Assembly: GCA_947627005.1 (NCBI GenBank)
Contig: CANQUJ010000001.1
Coordinates: 124,001 to 188,000 of the forward strand
Length of the DNA stretch: 64,000 nt
Direction of reading: 5' to 3'
Source of the DNA: an uncultured Clostridia bacterium
GTDB taxonomy: Bacteria > Bacillota > Clostridia > Oscillospirales > Ruminococcaceae
Part shown: in pieces, positions 51,997 to 62,270 of the stretch
Numbering within the stretch: the first letter of the stretch is position 1
How the letters are laid out: each line of letters begins with the position of its first letter
Program-made: the position numbers and the translations under genes
Notes under the pieces: generated by a model
The model's input: the letters and a program-made list of their open reading frames with translations, nothing else
The model's database searches: none
What the model was told of the DNA's origin: nothing

Positions 51997-52110
51997 TACC
52001 CAAATTGCAATTTTTTTAAAAAAATTTGTTTTTTGCCATATTTTAGTTAAATTTTTGCAGGAGCGCTTTTTAAAACTTTCGTTTTTGCAAAAGTTTTTTC
52101 CTAAAAGCCG
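51997..52110. other. AT-rich intergenic stretch between divergent glnN and gltB1
   Basis: No gene. Contains poly-A/T runs and an AAAACTTT / AAAGTTTT hairpin (52072-52079 and 52090-52097). May act as an UP-element-like region for the gltB1 promoter. Confidence 0.4.
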
Positions 52111-52139
52111 TTGACAATCAAATTATTATATGCTATGAT
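52111..52139 (+). promoter_or_regulatory. Promoter of the glutamate synthase operon
   Basis: TTGACA, 17-nt spacer, TATGAT, with a ~110-nt leader. Confidence 0.8.
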
Positions 52140-52174
52140 GTCGTAGAAGTTTCACGGCTTCGGTATATATTTTT

Positions 52175-52238
52175 GTGAGCAACGGCGTTCACCCGAGGGC
52201 AGGGTATGCCCTTTTGAGGTGCGCCTATTTTTATTTTT
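52175..52238 (+). promoter_or_regulatory. ANTAR-type leader of the glt operon
   Basis: First hairpin GTGAGC-AACGGC-GTTCAC (52175-52192): 6-bp stem (one G-U) and six-base loop with A1 and G4, the features of ANTAR target RNAs. Second hairpin AGGGCA-GGGTA-TGCCCT (52196-52212) has a 5-nt loop. Then GCGCCT and a T-rich tract (ATTTTTATTTTT), so a terminator using the second hairpin's 5' arm is plausible. Confidence 0.55.
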
Positions 52239-52254
52239 GAAAGGATATGATCTG

Positions 52255-53370
52255 ATGCAGGATTTCGATTATCCCAATAATATAAAGGAGGGAGAATTAA
52301 GGATCCCTTCGGGCTGCGCGATATCCGCCGCGATCTCTAAAAGCGGGAAAAAGTTTACCGGCGAGGGGATCATCAACTCGATGAAGCCGATGCACGACCG
52401 TTCGAACGGCCTTGGCGGCGGCTTTGCGGCATACGGGATCTATCCCGACTATAAGGATTATTACGCGCTGCACGTCTTTTACGACGACAATTCCTGCCGC
52501 GCGGACTGCGAAAAATTCCTCTTTGAACACTTTGAAATAGTCCGCAGCGAGATAATTCCGACAAGAAAGATGCCCGAGATAACCGATTGCCCGCTTATAT
52601 GGCGATATTTCGCCGTGCCCGAGCACAACAGGCTGGTCGCCTCGCAGCTTACGCCGGACGAATTTGTCGCCAGATGCGTTACAAGGGTGAACGTAGAGCT
52701 TAGGGGCGCTTATGTATTTTCGAGCGGAAAGAATATGGGCGCGTTCAAGGCAGTAGGATTCCCGGAGGACGTAGGTTTGTTCTATAAGCTCGACGAGTAC
52801 GAGGCTTACCTCTGGACCGCTCACGGAAGATACCCGACCAACACCCCGGGCTGGTGGGGCGGCGCCCACCCCTTCGCGCTTTTGAATTATTCTATCGTTC
52901 ACAACGGCGAAATTTCAAGCTATGACGCCAACCGCAGATATATCGAGATGTTCGGCTATCGCTGCACCCTTAAGACCGACACCGAGGTCATAACCTATAT
53001 CGCGGACTACCTTTTAAGAAAGCAGGGGCTTACCCTTGAAGAGACCGCTTCCGTAATCGCGGCGCCGTTTTGGTCGACCATCGCGAAAAAGCCGCCGGAG
53101 GAGGCCGAAAAGCTTAGATTTTTGAGAACCGTTTATTCAAGCCTTCTCGTGACCGGGCCCTTCTCGATAATCCTGGGCTTCGAGGGCGGAATGATGGCGC
53201 TTAACGACAGGCTTAAGCTTCGCTCGATGGTAGTCGGCGAAAAGGGAGATATGGTTTATGTGGCATCGGAGGAAGCCGCGATAAGGGTTATGGAGCCCGA
53301 GCTCGAGCGGCTGTACGCTCCGGCCGGAGGAGAACCGGTCATAGTTAAAGTAAAGGAGGGCGCGTTTTAA
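52255..53370 (+). CDS. Glutamate synthase, glutamine amidotransferase subunit (split GltB, part 1)
   Basis: A 371-aa class II amidotransferase releasing ammonia from glutamine. Nucleophile is likely Cys20 in RIPSGCAISAA, with a short N-terminal extension. HDRSNGLGGGFAAYG follows, AHGRYPTNTPGWWGGAHPF and SIVHNGEISSYDANRRY are typical. This is the archaeal/Clostridia-type split in which the domains of GltB are separate genes. Start ATG 52255; stop overlaps the next start by 1 nt (TAATG). Confidence 0.92.
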   Translation: MQDFDYPNNIKEGELRIPSGCAISAAISKSGKKFTGEGIINSMKPMHDRSNGLGGGFAAYGIYPDYKDYYALHVFYDDNSCRADCEKFLFEHFEIVRSEIIPTRKMPEITDCPLIWRYFAVPEHNRLVASQLTPDEFVARCVTRVNVELRGAYVFSSGKNMGAFKAVGFPEDVGLFYKLDEYEAYLWTAHGRYPTNTPGWWGGAHPFALLNYSIVHNGEISSYDANRRYIEMFGYRCTLKTDTEVITYIADYLLRKQGLTLEETASVIAAPFWSTIAKKPPEEAEKLRFLRTVYSSLLVTGPFSIILGFEGGMMALNDRLKLRSMVVGEKGDMVYVASEEAAIRVMEPELERLYAPAGGEPVIVKVKEGAF

Positions 53371-54875
53371 TGGGAATCGAATACATATACCCCGAATTTG
53401 AAGTAGTCAGAAACGATTCGCGCTGTATTCGCTGCCGGGTATGCGAGCGCCAGTGCGCCAACTGCGTTCACAGCTACGACCCCGACTCCGATTCGATGAT
53501 AAGCGACGAGACCAAATGCGTCGACTGCCAGCGCTGCGTGGCTCTTTGCCCGACCCGCGCCCTTAAGATCGTTAAGAGCGACTGCACATTCCGTCCCAAC
53601 GCAAACTGGGGGCAGGACACCATCAAGGAGATATACAAACAGGCCTCGAGCGGCGGCGTTCTGCTCTCTTCGATGGGCAACCCGAACCCCCTGCCGGTTT
53701 ATTGGGACAAAATCCTCATCAACGCCTCGCAGGTCACGAACCCTTCGATAGACCCCCTTCGCGAACCGATGGAGACGAAGGTGTTCCTGGGCAAAAAGCC
53801 CTCCGAGATGAAGCGGGACGAAGGCGGAAAGCTTGTAACCAAGCTCGAGCCGCAGCTTGAGCTTTCGATGCCGGTAATGTTCTCTGCGATGAGCTACGGC
53901 TCGATAAGCTATAACGCCCACGAAAGCCTTGCCCGCGCGGCGACCGAGCTCGGGGTATACTACAACACCGGCGAGGGCGGACTTCACGAGGACTTCTACA
54001 AATACGGCCCGAACACGATAGTTCAGGTCGCTTCGGGGCGGTTCGGCGTTCACGAGGGCTACCTTAACGCCGGCGCGGCCATCGAAATAAAAATGGGCCA
54101 GGGCGCAAAGCCGGGCATCGGCGGGCACCTTCCGGGCGCGAAAATAGTCGGCGACGTTTCGAGGACGAGAATGATTCCCGAAGGGTCGGACGCCATTTCG
54201 CCGGCGCCTCACCACGATATCTATTCGATAGAAGACCTTAGACAGCTCGTCTACTCTTTAAAAGAGGCCACCGAATACAAAAAGCCGATAATCGTAAAAG
54301 TCGCGGCGGTTCACAATATCGCTGCCATCGCTTCGGGAATAGCGCGCTCCGGCGCGGATATAATCGCGATAGACGGCTTTAGGGGCGGAACCGGCGCGGC
54401 GCCGACGAGGATTCGCGACAATGTGGGTATCCCGATAGAGCTCGCCCTCGCCTCGGTGGATAAGCGGCTTCGCGACGAAGGAATCAGGGGCAACGTAAGC
54501 CTTGTCGTCGGCGGGTCGATCCGCTCGGCGGCAGACGTAGTCAAAGCCGTCGCCCTTGGCGCGGACGCCTGTTATATCGCCACCGCGGCGCTTATGGCAC
54601 TCGGCTGCCACCTTTGCCGAACCTGCCAGACCGGCAAGTGCAACTGGGGAATAGCCACCCAGCGGCCGGAGCTCGTCAAGCGGCTTAACCCGGATATCGG
54701 CTCGGAGAGGCTTATAAACCTTATGACCGCCTGGCGGCACGAAATTATGGAGCTTATGGGCGGAATGGGAATCAACTCGATAGAGTCGCTTAAGGGCAAC
54801 AGGCTTATGCTTCGCGGCGTTAATATGACCGACAAAGAGCTTGAAATTTTGGGTATATCCCATGCTGGGGAGTGA
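53370..54875 (+). CDS. Glutamate synthase FMN-binding subunit with ferredoxin domain (split GltB, part 2)
   Basis: 501 aa. Residues ~14-66 hold two 4Fe-4S motifs (CIRCRVCERQC, CVDCQRCVALC). Residues ~75-490 are the FMN TIM barrel: MPVMFSAMSYGSIS, GEGGLHEDFY, KPGIGGHLPGAKI, KVAAVHNIAAIASGIARSGADIIAIDGFRGGTGAAP and the cysteine cluster HLCRTCQTGKC for the 3Fe-4S centre. The catalytic subunit making glutamate from 2-oxoglutarate and ammonia. Electrons probably come from the downstream FeS and flavoprotein genes. Confidence 0.94.
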   Translation: MGIEYIYPEFEVVRNDSRCIRCRVCERQCANCVHSYDPDSDSMISDETKCVDCQRCVALCPTRALKIVKSDCTFRPNANWGQDTIKEIYKQASSGGVLLSSMGNPNPLPVYWDKILINASQVTNPSIDPLREPMETKVFLGKKPSEMKRDEGGKLVTKLEPQLELSMPVMFSAMSYGSISYNAHESLARAATELGVYYNTGEGGLHEDFYKYGPNTIVQVASGRFGVHEGYLNAGAAIEIKMGQGAKPGIGGHLPGAKIVGDVSRTRMIPEGSDAISPAPHHDIYSIEDLRQLVYSLKEATEYKKPIIVKVAAVHNIAAIASGIARSGADIIAIDGFRGGTGAAPTRIRDNVGIPIELALASVDKRLRDEGIRGNVSLVVGGSIRSAADVVKAVALGADACYIATAALMALGCHLCRTCQTGKCNWGIATQRPELVKRLNPDIGSERLINLMTAWRHEIMELMGGMGINSIESLKGNRLMLRGVNMTDKELEILGISHAGE

Positions 54876-54879
54876 CGGT

Positions 54880-55308
54880 ATGAAAAGAGTATATGTAAAC
54901 GAAAAATGGTGTCTCGGGTGTCATCTCTGCGAATATAACTGCGCTTTCGCGAATTCCGGCGAGAGCGATATGGCGAAGGCTTTGAGAAAAAAGGCTATCC
55001 GCCCGAACATCAGAATAGAAGAAGACGGCGACATCAACTTCGCGGTTTCCTGCCGCCACTGCAAAGACCCGATATGCGTTAAAAGCTGCATTACCGGCGC
55101 CCTTTCGATAGAAGACGGCGCGGTAAAGGTCGACCACGACAAATGCGTCGGCTGCCTGACATGCGTTTTGGTCTGCCCCTACGGCTGTATTCGCGAGGGG
55201 GAGAGCGGCGCGGTCCAAAAGTGCGAGCTTTGCCTTAACAACTCTTGCGGAGAGCCCGCCTGCGTAAAGGGCTGCCCCAACCGCGCAATAGTCTTTGAAG
55301 AGAGGTGA
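54880..55308 (+). CDS. 4Fe-4S ferredoxin-type electron carrier
   Basis: 142 aa from ATG 54880 (AGTGACGG, weak site; coupled, 4 nt after the upstream stop). Four cysteine clusters: CLGCHLCEYNC, CRHCKDPICVKSC, CVGCLTCVLVC, and CELCLNNSCGEPACVKGC. Same family as HycB/DmsB-like subunits. It probably moves electrons from the flavoprotein 55313 to the FMN subunit. Confidence 0.9.
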   Translation: MKRVYVNEKWCLGCHLCEYNCAFANSGESDMAKALRKKAIRPNIRIEEDGDINFAVSCRHCKDPICVKSCITGALSIEDGAVKVDHDKCVGCLTCVLVCPYGCIREGESGAVQKCELCLNNSCGEPACVKGCPNRAIVFEER

Positions 55309-55312
55309 GAGC

Positions 55313-56545
55313 ATGAAGAATTACGTCATAATCGGAAACGGCGCGGCTGCGGTCGGCGCGATAGAGGGTATCCGCTCGGTCGACAAAGACGGCGGAATAA
55401 CCGTCGTATCCGAAGAAAAACACCACGTCTATTCCCGGCCGCTTATATCCTATCTTTTAGAGGGCAAGACCGACGAAACAAAAATGCTCTACCGCCCGGC
55501 GGATTTTTACGAAAAAAACGGGGCGGAAGTCCTCTTCGGCGAAAAGGCGGTCAAAATCGACCCGGAGGCGAAGAAGGTCACCCTTGAAAGCGGCAAAGAG
55601 CTCTGCTACGATTCTTTGTGCATAGCGACCGGCTCGAGCCCGTTCGTTCCGCCGATAGAGGGGCTTGAGACGGTAAAAAACCGCCGCTCGTTTATGACCC
55701 TTGACGACGCCGAGGCGCTTGAGAGCGCGCTTACCCCCGAGTATTCGGTTCTGATAATCGGGGCGGGGCTTATCGGCCTAAAATGCGCCGAGGGGATATT
55801 GAACCGCTGCAAGAAGATCACCGTCTGCGACCTCGCGCCCCGCGTTCTTTCGAGTATTCTGGATTCCGACTGCGCCGCGATTATGCAGGCGCATCTTGAA
55901 AAGCTCGGGATAGAATTTCTGCTCGACGACACCGCCGTCAAGTTCGAGGAAAACAGGGCGGTCATGAAGAGCGGCAAGGTCGTCGACTTCGACTTTTTGG
56001 TGACCGCGGTGGGCGTAAGGGCCAACTCTTCGCTCATAAAAGACTGCGGCGGAGAAGTCGACCGAGGGATAGTAGTCGACGAAAGAATGGCAACCTCGAT
56101 CAAAGATATCTTCGCGGCGGGGGACTGTTCGGAGACGACGGATATAACCTCGGGAATAAAAAAGGTTATGGCGATAATGCCGCTGGCGTATATCGGCGGG
56201 CACTGCGCCGGGGTCAATATGGCGGGCGGGGAGGAGACCCTTTGCAACGCCCTGCCGATGAACTCGATAGGCTTCGCGGGGCTTCACTGTATGAGCGCCG
56301 GAAGCTATGAGGGCGAGCTTTACGAAGAAAAAACCGAGGGCGGCGTCAAGCGGCTTTACACCGAAAACAACCTTTTAAAGGGCTTTATGATAATCGGCGA
56401 TATCGACCGCGCGGGAATTTATACCGCGCTTATAAGAAACAAGACCCCGCTCGATTCGCTTAACTTCGAGCTTTTAAAGAAAAGCCCGTCGCTCGCGCCG
56501 TTCGGCAGGGAATATCGCGTAGAAAAACTCGGAGGCGAAGTCTGA
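55313..56545 (+). CDS. FAD-dependent pyridine nucleotide-disulfide-type oxidoreductase
   Basis: A 410-aa flavoprotein. FAD motif VIIGNGAAAVGAIEGI, NAD motif LIIGAGLIGLKCAEGI, the FAD end FAAGDCSE, and no redox-active cysteine pair. Similar to NirB N-terminal and rubredoxin reductase-like enzymes. In place of a GltD subunit, it would deliver NAD(P)H electrons to glutamate synthase (inference from operon). GAGAGG precedes ATG 55313; 4 nt gap to the FeS gene. Confidence 0.92.
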   Translation: MKNYVIIGNGAAAVGAIEGIRSVDKDGGITVVSEEKHHVYSRPLISYLLEGKTDETKMLYRPADFYEKNGAEVLFGEKAVKIDPEAKKVTLESGKELCYDSLCIATGSSPFVPPIEGLETVKNRRSFMTLDDAEALESALTPEYSVLIIGAGLIGLKCAEGILNRCKKITVCDLAPRVLSSILDSDCAAIMQAHLEKLGIEFLLDDTAVKFEENRAVMKSGKVVDFDFLVTAVGVRANSSLIKDCGGEVDRGIVVDERMATSIKDIFAAGDCSETTDITSGIKKVMAIMPLAYIGGHCAGVNMAGGEETLCNALPMNSIGFAGLHCMSAGSYEGELYEEKTEGGVKRLYTENNLLKGFMIIGDIDRAGIYTALIRNKTPLDSLNFELLKKSPSLAPFGREYRVEKLGGEV

Positions 56546-57264
56546 TGAAAACAATTGACGCAAAAAACCTTGAATTTTCCGCGCTGAATGATATAATAAG
56601 AGAGTCGGGAGACTGCGTTATTGAAAACTGTCTCGGCCAAAGGTTTATCGCCGCGGGAATGAGCTATCGCAAAATAGCGATTCACGGAACGCCCGGAAAC
56701 GCCCTCGGGGCTTATCTTAACGGCGGAACGGTTGAAGTCTTCGGCAACGCGCAGGACGCGGTCGGGGACACTATGAACGACGGAAAGATCATCATTCACG
56801 GCTCGATAGGCGACGCAGCGGGCTATGCGATGAGGGGCGGAAGCGTATTCGTTAAAACCGACGCCGGATATCGCGCGGGTATACATATGAAGGCTTATAA
56901 AGAAAAGATCCCCGTTATGGTGATCGGCGGAAGGACCGGCAGCTTTTTGGGCGAATATCAGGCCGGCGGGCTTATCATAGTCCTCGGGCTTAACACCGAC
57001 GGCAAGCCGATCGTCGGGAACTTCCCCTGCACCGGCATGCACGGCGGAAAGCTTTATTTAAGAAGCGACTGCAAGGATATTGCCTTCCCGAAGCAGGTTA
57101 CCGCGAGACCCGCAAGCAAAGAGGATATCGAAGAGATCTCCTCTTATATAGAAGAATACTGCCGGCTTTACGGCGCGGATTACGACGCGCTTATAAATTC
57201 CGACTACACGGTAGTCACGCCGGACAGCAAGAACCCTTATAAACAGATGTACGTTCAAAACTGA
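56545..57264 (+). CDS. Glutamate synthase GXGXG domain subunit (split GltB, part 3)
   Basis: 239 aa, the right-handed beta-helix C-terminal domain of GltB as a separate protein. Repeats of the type GGTVEVFGNAQDAVGDTMNDGKIIIHGSIGDAAGYAMRGGSVFVK give the GxGxG ladder; a C-terminal helical part ends near VVTPDSKNP. Structural role between the amidotransferase and FMN parts. Start overlaps the upstream stop by 1 nt (TGATG). Confidence 0.92.
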   Translation: MKTIDAKNLEFSALNDIIRESGDCVIENCLGQRFIAAGMSYRKIAIHGTPGNALGAYLNGGTVEVFGNAQDAVGDTMNDGKIIIHGSIGDAAGYAMRGGSVFVKTDAGYRAGIHMKAYKEKIPVMVIGGRTGSFLGEYQAGGLIIVLGLNTDGKPIVGNFPCTGMHGGKLYLRSDCKDIAFPKQVTARPASKEDIEEISSYIEEYCRLYGADYDALINSDYTVVTPDSKNPYKQMYVQN

Positions 57265-57292
57265 AGACCTTTTATGAAGGAGAAGGATCGCC

Positions 57293-58513
57293 ATGGTATA
57301 CACCCCCGAAGAAACAATCCAATATGTGGCCGAGGAAGACGTTAAGTTTATACGTCTCGCTTTCGTAGACGTTTTCGGCAGGCAGAAAAACATCTCTATC
57401 CAGCCGGGAGAGCTTGAACGCGCCTTTAAATACGGCATCGGGGTTGACGCCTCGGCGATAGCGGGCTTCGGCGGGGTAGTAAGATCCGACCTGTTTTTGC
57501 ACCCCGACCCTTCTACCCTCGCGATTCTGCCATGGCGGCCGGAGCACGGAAGAGTAGTCAGAATGTTCTGCACCATAACCTACCCGGACGGCAGGGAGTT
57601 TTTGCCCGACACGAGAAGCTTTTTAAAGCGCGCGGTAGAGCTCGCCGAAAAAGAGGGGTACAGCTTCTACATCGGATCGGAGACCGAGTTTTATCTCTTC
57701 AACCGCGACGACAAGGGCAACCCCACCGCCGAGCCCTACGATAACGCCGGGTATATGGACATCGCGCCGGCAGACAAGGGCGAAAACGTTAGAAGAGAGA
57801 TCTGCCTCGACCTTGAGCGAATGGGGATAATCCCCGAAAGCTCTCATCACGCAGAGGGCCCCGGCCAGAACGAGATAGACTTTAAGCGGGCGGACCCCCT
57901 TAAGGCCGCCGACGACGCCGTGACCTTCCGCTCGGTGGTAAGCACCATCGCGGCGAGAAACGGCCTTTACGCCGACTTTTCGCCAAAGCCCATCAAAAAC
58001 AGATCCGGCAACGGGTTCCACATTAAGATTTCGGTCGCGAACAACGAGCGCGGCGAGCTTTTGCCGAAGGTTATCGCCGGGGTTTTAAGGCGGGTGCCGG
58101 ATATCACCCTGTTTTTAAACAGCTCGGACGAATCATATATGCGGCTCGGGACTAACAAGGCCCCGAAATACATCACATGGTCGAGCGAGAACCGCTCGCA
58201 GCTTATAAGAATACCCGCGCCGGTCGGCGATTCGCCCGACCTTCGCGCAGCAGAGCTTCGCTCGCCAGATTCTTTGGCCAACCCCTATTTAAGCTTCGCG
58301 CTTATAATCCTTGCGGGGCTCGAGGGGCTTAAAGACGGCGCCGAACTCCCTCTGCCTGCGGATATAGACCTTTACGCCGCCGACGAGCAGACCTTAAGCC
58401 TTTACCGCGCCCTTCCGCACGATATCGACGAAGCGATAAGGGCCGCCAAGGCGAGCGATTTCGTTAAAAAATACGTCCCCGAAAAGATCCTTGAAAGCTA
58501 TTGCTTAAGATGA
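57293..58513 (+). CDS. glnA: Glutamine synthetase type I, short form
   Basis: 406 aa, shorter than the ~445 aa of B. subtilis GlnA. Motifs: IGSETEFYLF, HHAEGPGQNEIDFK, SGNGFHIKIS, WSSENRSQLIRIP and AELRSPDSLANPYL. Differences: VDASAIAGF replaces the usual DGSSIEGF (catalytic D50 region), NSSDESYMRL replaces NPTVNSYKRL, and ~20-30 residues at the C-terminus, including the region that contacts GlnR/TnrA in Bacillus, are missing. It may be a divergent enzyme or a regulated paralogue; main GS activity could lie with GlnN. Confidence 0.92.
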   Translation: MVYTPEETIQYVAEEDVKFIRLAFVDVFGRQKNISIQPGELERAFKYGIGVDASAIAGFGGVVRSDLFLHPDPSTLAILPWRPEHGRVVRMFCTITYPDGREFLPDTRSFLKRAVELAEKEGYSFYIGSETEFYLFNRDDKGNPTAEPYDNAGYMDIAPADKGENVRREICLDLERMGIIPESSHHAEGPGQNEIDFKRADPLKAADDAVTFRSVVSTIAARNGLYADFSPKPIKNRSGNGFHIKISVANNERGELLPKVIAGVLRRVPDITLFLNSSDESYMRLGTNKAPKYITWSSENRSQLIRIPAPVGDSPDLRAAELRSPDSLANPYLSFALIILAGLEGLKDGAELPLPADIDLYAADEQTLSLYRALPHDIDEAIRAAKASDFVKKYVPEKILESYCLR

Positions 58514-58557
58514 CCCCTTTTCTTTTCCTGCGTTTTATTTTATAAGGGGGGATATTT

Positions 58558-59142
58558 TTGGGACTGCGCGAGCAGGTATACAGCGTTCTTTTGGTATCGA
58601 ACGCCGAAAAATTCAATAATTCGCTGATATCGGCGCTTCCCGAAAAGAAATATTCGCCGATAAAGATAGTCGCGGGGGTCGGAAGCGCCAAGCGCGAGCT
58701 TTTGGAGCGCGGATACGACATCGTAATCATCAACACCCCGCTGCCGGACGACTACGGCACCCGCCTTGCGATCGACCTTTCGAGCGAGATAGGGCTCGGG
58801 GTTTTGATATTCGTCAAAAGCGAGAATTTCAGCGAGGTATACGACCAGGTCACCGACTACGGGGTATTGACTGTCTCTAAGCCCGCGAGCGGGCAGATAG
58901 TTTTGCAGTCGCTGCTGCTTTTGTGCGCGACGAGGGAGCGGCTTAGAAGAATGGAGCAGAAGACCGCCTCGATAGAAGAAAAGATGGAGGAGATCAGAAC
59001 CGTAAACCGCGCGAAATGGATTTTGATAGACAGCCTTAAGATGAACGAAAACGAGGCTCACAGATATATCGAAAGACAGGCTATGAACCGCTGTCTGACA
59101 AAAAGGCAGATAGCGGAGGAGATCATAAAGCAATATAAATAA
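58558..59142 (+). CDS. ANTAR-domain antitermination regulator
   Basis: A 194-aa RNA-binding regulator. Residues ~1-115 have a receiver-like fold, but the acidic pocket is gone (LLVSNAE for VDDE) and the phosphoacceptor position is N59 (IVIINTPLP). Residues ~120-145 form a coiled coil. Residues ~150-194 are the ANTAR domain (NRAKWILIDSLKMNENEAHRYIERQAMNRCLTKRQIAEEI). ANTAR proteins bind hairpins and block terminators. TTG 58558 start with AAGGGGGG. Placed at the end of the glt-glnA operon, it should act on the leaders at 52175 and 51938. Confidence 0.93.
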   Translation: MGLREQVYSVLLVSNAEKFNNSLISALPEKKYSPIKIVAGVGSAKRELLERGYDIVIINTPLPDDYGTRLAIDLSSEIGLGVLIFVKSENFSEVYDQVTDYGVLTVSKPASGQIVLQSLLLLCATRERLRRMEQKTASIEEKMEEIRTVNRAKWILIDSLKMNENEAHRYIERQAMNRCLTKRQIAEEIIKQYK

Positions 59143-60768
<1,626 letters not shown>

Positions 60769-60774
60769 AAAATC

Positions 60775-60858
60775 AGACGGCAGAATCGGAGAAAGCCGAA
60801 GAAATTTAATCGCCGGCGCGGCGAGCAAATTCCGGTATCCGATTCCGCCGTCTTTTCT
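60775..60858 (+). terminator. pyrG terminator (long stem)
   Basis: A 16-bp stem AGACGGCAGAATCGGA (60775-60790) and TCCGATTCCGCCGTCT (60838-60853) with one mismatch, then TTTTCTTG. The loop of 47 nt has its own GC-rich palindrome. It resembles the heptad family in using GA-rich / CT-rich arms. Confidence 0.65.
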
Positions 60859-60886
60859 TGACTGCGCCCATTTCGCATGTTATAAT
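60858..60886 (+). promoter_or_regulatory. Promoter of the LRR-protein gene
   Basis: TTGACT, 17-nt spacer, TATAAT, directly after the pyrG terminator and 36 nt before ATG 60923. Confidence 0.8.
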
Positions 60887-60922
60887 TTCATAAATTAAAG
60901 AATTTTGAGGAGCGGTGATTTT

Positions 60923-62254
60923 ATGAAAAAATATCTTCCGAGCCTTATTTTCGGGACGATCGCGCTGATAGCGGCTGCGGCGCTTTTTGTATATCTTGAC
61001 CGACAGCCGGACAAGACGGCGGGCGACGGCGAGGGCGAAGAAAAGATCCTCGCGATGAAGCTTAAAGACGACGAAAGCGGCTATATCGTAACCGGCCGCG
61101 GTAGCGTAGACGGCGCGGAAATAGTTATTCCGGCCGAATATAAAGGCGTTCCGATAGTCGAAATCGGCGAGCGAGCCTTTCGTGAAGACCGCAGTCTGAC
61201 CTCGATCATAATCCCCGAGACGGTTGAAAAAATCGGCGAGAGCGCCTTTGCGGGGGCCGGGATATCCGAACTTGCCCTGCCCGAAAGCGTTGAAGAAATC
61301 GGCGACTACGCCTTCTGCCGCTGCGAAAAGCTTGAAAAAGCCGCCCTGCCCAAGGCCGTCGGCAGCTTGGGCGAGCATCTTTTCGAGGATTGCTCAAAGC
61401 TCGTTGAAGCAACATTGCCCGAAAGCTTGACTGTGATTCCAGCGTATATGTTCACCCGCTGCACATTGCTTGAGAGCGTAGTGCTTCCCGCCGAAGTCGA
61501 GTCAATAGGCGAGTATGCGTTTAGCGTCTGCAATTCGCTCAGGCACATCGACCTGCCGAAAAGCGTTAAAACCGTTTCAGACTCCGCTTTCAATATGGCA
61601 AGGCTTGAAGAAATCATTCTGCCGGGCGGGATTAAAGAAATCGGCGCGAATTCGTTTTCGGGAAACCCGCTGACCGAAATAGAATTGCCCGACAGCCTTG
61701 AAAAAATCGGCAGCCGAGCTTTTTTGAATACCGATATCGCAAGCGTATATATTCCGTCTCGCGTTGCCGAGATCGGCTTTGAGGCTTTCGGCGGGAAATA
61801 CTATTTGTCCGATAACGGCGGGATCTCCGAAATAACCGTCAGCGAGGAAAATTCTGTATATTACAGTTCGAACAACTGCGTTATTATTCGCGAAACGGGC
61901 GAGCTGATTCTCGCGCCGGATCCCGACAGCGTTCCCGACGACGGCAGCATTAAAATCATCGGGCCTTTCGCTTATGCAAACGCCGACGCAGACAGGGTAT
62001 CTATCCCAGAGGGCGTAACGCTTCTGAAAAGCAACGCCGTGTCGGATTTTGACAGGATAGACGAGATTTTGCTTCCCGCAAGCCTCGAAAAGATAGAAGC
62101 GGCGGCAATAAGCGCGGTAGATTCTCACGGAGGATCGGTTGGAAAGATTTTATTCAAAGGTACGCACGATCAGTGGGCGGCGATCGAAAGGGACGAGGAA
62201 TGGCTTTCAGACGCCGACAATGTTTTGCTGATAGACGTCATAGATTTAGATTAA
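60923..62254 (+). CDS. BspA-like leucine-rich-repeat surface protein
   Basis: 443 aa. Signal anchor at ~5-25 (LPSLIFGTIALIAAAALFVYL), then LRR_5/BspA-type repeats from ~60 to 415. Each is ~22-24 residues with ...V.(I/L)P..(V/L)..IG..AF..C..L... (IGESAFAGAG, IGDYAFCRCEKL, IGEYAFSVCNSL, IGSRAFLN). BspA repeats mediate binding of host or other bacterial surfaces. GAGGAGCGG precedes ATG. It is anchored only by its N-terminal helix; no sorting signal. No partner genes follow except the broken small gene. Confidence 0.87.
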   Translation: MKKYLPSLIFGTIALIAAAALFVYLDRQPDKTAGDGEGEEKILAMKLKDDESGYIVTGRGSVDGAEIVIPAEYKGVPIVEIGERAFREDRSLTSIIIPETVEKIGESAFAGAGISELALPESVEEIGDYAFCRCEKLEKAALPKAVGSLGEHLFEDCSKLVEATLPESLTVIPAYMFTRCTLLESVVLPAEVESIGEYAFSVCNSLRHIDLPKSVKTVSDSAFNMARLEEIILPGGIKEIGANSFSGNPLTEIELPDSLEKIGSRAFLNTDIASVYIPSRVAEIGFEAFGGKYYLSDNGGISEITVSEENSVYYSSNNCVIIRETGELILAPDPDSVPDDGSIKIIGPFAYANADADRVSIPEGVTLLKSNAVSDFDRIDEILLPASLEKIEAAAISAVDSHGGSVGKILFKGTHDQWAAIERDEEWLSDADNVLLIDVIDLD

Positions 62255-62270
62255 AAAGAAGGATTTAATT

